Positions 5,845 through 6,458 of a DNA stretch of 6,458 nucleotides are shown here, one piece after another. The stretch is taken from the NCBI GenBank assembly GCA_938024025.1, contig CALJBY010000089.1, positions 1 to 6,458 on the forward strand, written 5' to 3'. Made by a program: the position numbers and the translations under genes. This DNA comes from an uncultured bacterium (GTDB taxonomy: Bacteria; Desulfobacterota; WTBG01). The notes below the pieces were generated by a model. The model was not told where the DNA came from. It searched no databases and was given only the letters and a program-made list of their open reading frames with translations. Position 1 is the first letter of the stretch. Each line of letters begins with the position of its first letter.

Positions 5845-5952
5845 CGTGAGTAGCGCATGATTCCACTTTGTGAATAGAGAAAGTATATGTAAAAGGACAT
5901 TTAGTGTCAATGGAAAAGCATGCTAACCTGTTGTGCGCTACTTTCCCTCACG
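5845..5952. repeat. Long-range inverted repeat upstream of the UbiD-like gene
   Basis: AGTAGCGCA (5849-5857) is perfectly complementary to TGCGCTACT (5934-5942), with 76 bases between. The arms extend with CGTG (5845-5848) against CACG (5949-5952) after a six-base insertion in the right arm. The enclosed sequence includes the palindrome AGCATGCT (5917-5924). It could be a structured leader, an operator pair or the remains of a small non-autonomous element; nothing seen decides between these. Confidence 0.45.
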
Positions 5953-6081
5953 AGACATCACGCTTTTGTTCGTATATCAATAGATAAGGACCTGTATAAA
6001 GTATTATTTTGCTTGCCAGCCAGGTGCGCTTCTGCTATAGGAAACTATGTAAGATACGCTCACTCGTAAGGAGGTATGATC

Positions 6082-6458
6082 ATGAAAAGAAAAGCACCAA
6101 GGAATTGTTTGATCTCATTAACTGCTCTTTTCTTCATTTTCTCTTACAGCCTTTCCTGCAGCGCAGAGAAAGTACAACCAACGGGGCCGTATGAAACCCT
6201 GCGTGATTACATTGCTGCCCTTGAAGCGCGGGGCAAGATCTTGAAAATAAAAGAGGTGGACCAGGACAAGTATGAGGGTACTGCCTTTGTGTATCGTATG
6301 CTCGATGAAAAGGGATTAGACTCCTCTCCCGGAATCAAGTTTGAAAAAGTAAGGATCGACGGAGAGTGGCGAGAAAATCCCATGTACGCAAATCTTTACT
6401 GTGGCTGGGAAACTGCTGCCATGGTGTACGGGGTAGAGGATATAACAGATAACCAGGG
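6082..6458 (+). CDS. UbiD-family decarboxylase-like protein with N-terminal signal peptide (3' truncated)
   Basis: Open from ATG 6082 to the window edge, 125 codons visible. AAGGAGG at 6068-6074 with a seven-base spacer sets the start; the in-frame ATG at 6076 is too close to it. Residues 1-28 are a Sec-type signal: KRKAPRN, hydrophobic 9-25 (LISLTALFFIFSYSL), then CSA/E as a likely cleavage site. From about 37 the sequence matches the UbiD N-terminal pattern: 'YETLRDYIAALEARGKILKI' (37-56) like 'LRDFLALLEARGEL..I', then 'KFEKVRIDG' (86-94) like 'LFENVKG', and 'NPMYANLYCGWETAAMVYGV' (99-118) like 'PV..NLFGTPER.A.ALG'. UbiD enzymes carry out reversible decarboxylation of aromatic or alpha,beta-unsaturated acids with prenylated FMN, normally in the cytoplasm. 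The residues that bind the cofactor and the catalytic E-R-E set lie beyond the window, so activity cannot be judged. An export signal is atypical for the family. Confidence 0.78.
   Translation, partial: MKRKAPRNCLISLTALFFIFSYSLSCSAEKVQPTGPYETLRDYIAALEARGKILKIKEVDQDKYEGTAFVYRMLDEKGLDSSPGIKFEKVRIDGEWRENPMYANLYCGWETAAMVYGVEDITDNQ

Larger units (their letters stand above)
5526..6081. other. 556-base divergent intergenic region, no gene seen
   Basis: This region lies between the divergent starts of the MFS gene and the UbiD-like gene. It contains the right composite repeat (5564-5654), an AT-rich spacer, a second short copy of the TCTGCG repeat (5761-5790), a long-range inverted repeat (arms near 5845-5857 and 5934-5952) and the strong ribosome binding site AAGGAGG at 6068-6074. 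No sigma-70 pair of good quality was found; TATAAA at 5996-6001 is a possible -10 without a matching -35. No open frame here has a ribosome binding site and family resemblance. Confidence 0.65.

Noticed and set aside
6020..6036. Possible sigma-54 site GG..GC before the UbiD-like gene
   Set aside because: The spacing between GG and GC is nine rather than ten bases and the flanking consensus is poor.
6009..6194. 61-residue + strand frame overlapping the UbiD-like start
   Set aside because: Different frame from the clear signal peptide and UbiD coding sequence; no ribosome binding site.

Overview
The window looks like chromosomal DNA of a Gram-negative bacterium, most likely an anaerobic or syntrophic Desulfobacterota (former Deltaproteobacteria) lineage. 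This is an inference from an outer-membrane DUF1302/DUF1329/Ycf48-like module, Sec signal peptides, strong AAGGAGG ribosome binding sites, a UbiD-family protein, a C-terminal domain resembling PCP_red, and dispersed 'TCTGCG..TGCGGTGAA' intergenic repeats of a type common in such genomes. No rRNA, tRNA, CRISPR array, transposase or integrase was seen.

Left part (1-2605, + strand): the end of a DUF1302-type outer-membrane beta-barrel gene, then a DUF1329 periplasmic protein, then a lipoprotein-like seven-bladed Ycf48/BNR propeller. These form one apparent operon. In other bacteria this trio usually travels with an RND/MMPL-type transporter and is thought to move or sort hydrophobic substrates at the outer membrane. 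Here no RND gene follows directly. The operon runs into a 392-base non-coding gap with a hairpin/T-tract and repeat sequence.

Middle part (2606-5660): two tandem paralogous secreted proteins with a cupredoxin-like core but no recognisable type-1 copper ligand set. They converge, with one base between stops, on a minus-strand MFS transporter. The transporter is 500 residues long and carries a soluble C-terminal tail that resembles the PCP_red domain (the small C-terminal domain of the BchB/ChlB subunit of dark protochlorophyllide reductase). The block is bracketed by two ~95-base inverted copies of a composite repeat, at 2812-2910 and 5564-5654.

Right part (5526-6458): a 556-base divergent intergenic region with repeat copies and a long-range inverted repeat. 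It is followed by the first 125 codons of a UbiD-family (prenyl-FMN decarboxylase-like) protein that, unusually, begins with a Sec-type signal peptide.

Working picture (inference): an envelope-oriented neighbourhood that takes up or handles a hydrophobic or aromatic-acid-like compound, with outer-membrane barrel and periplasmic partners, an inner-membrane MFS carrier, and a possibly exported UbiD homologue. The two degenerate cupredoxins have no assignable function. The most unusual items are the MFS-PCP_red fusion, the exported UbiD-like protein and the ligand-less cupredoxin pair.
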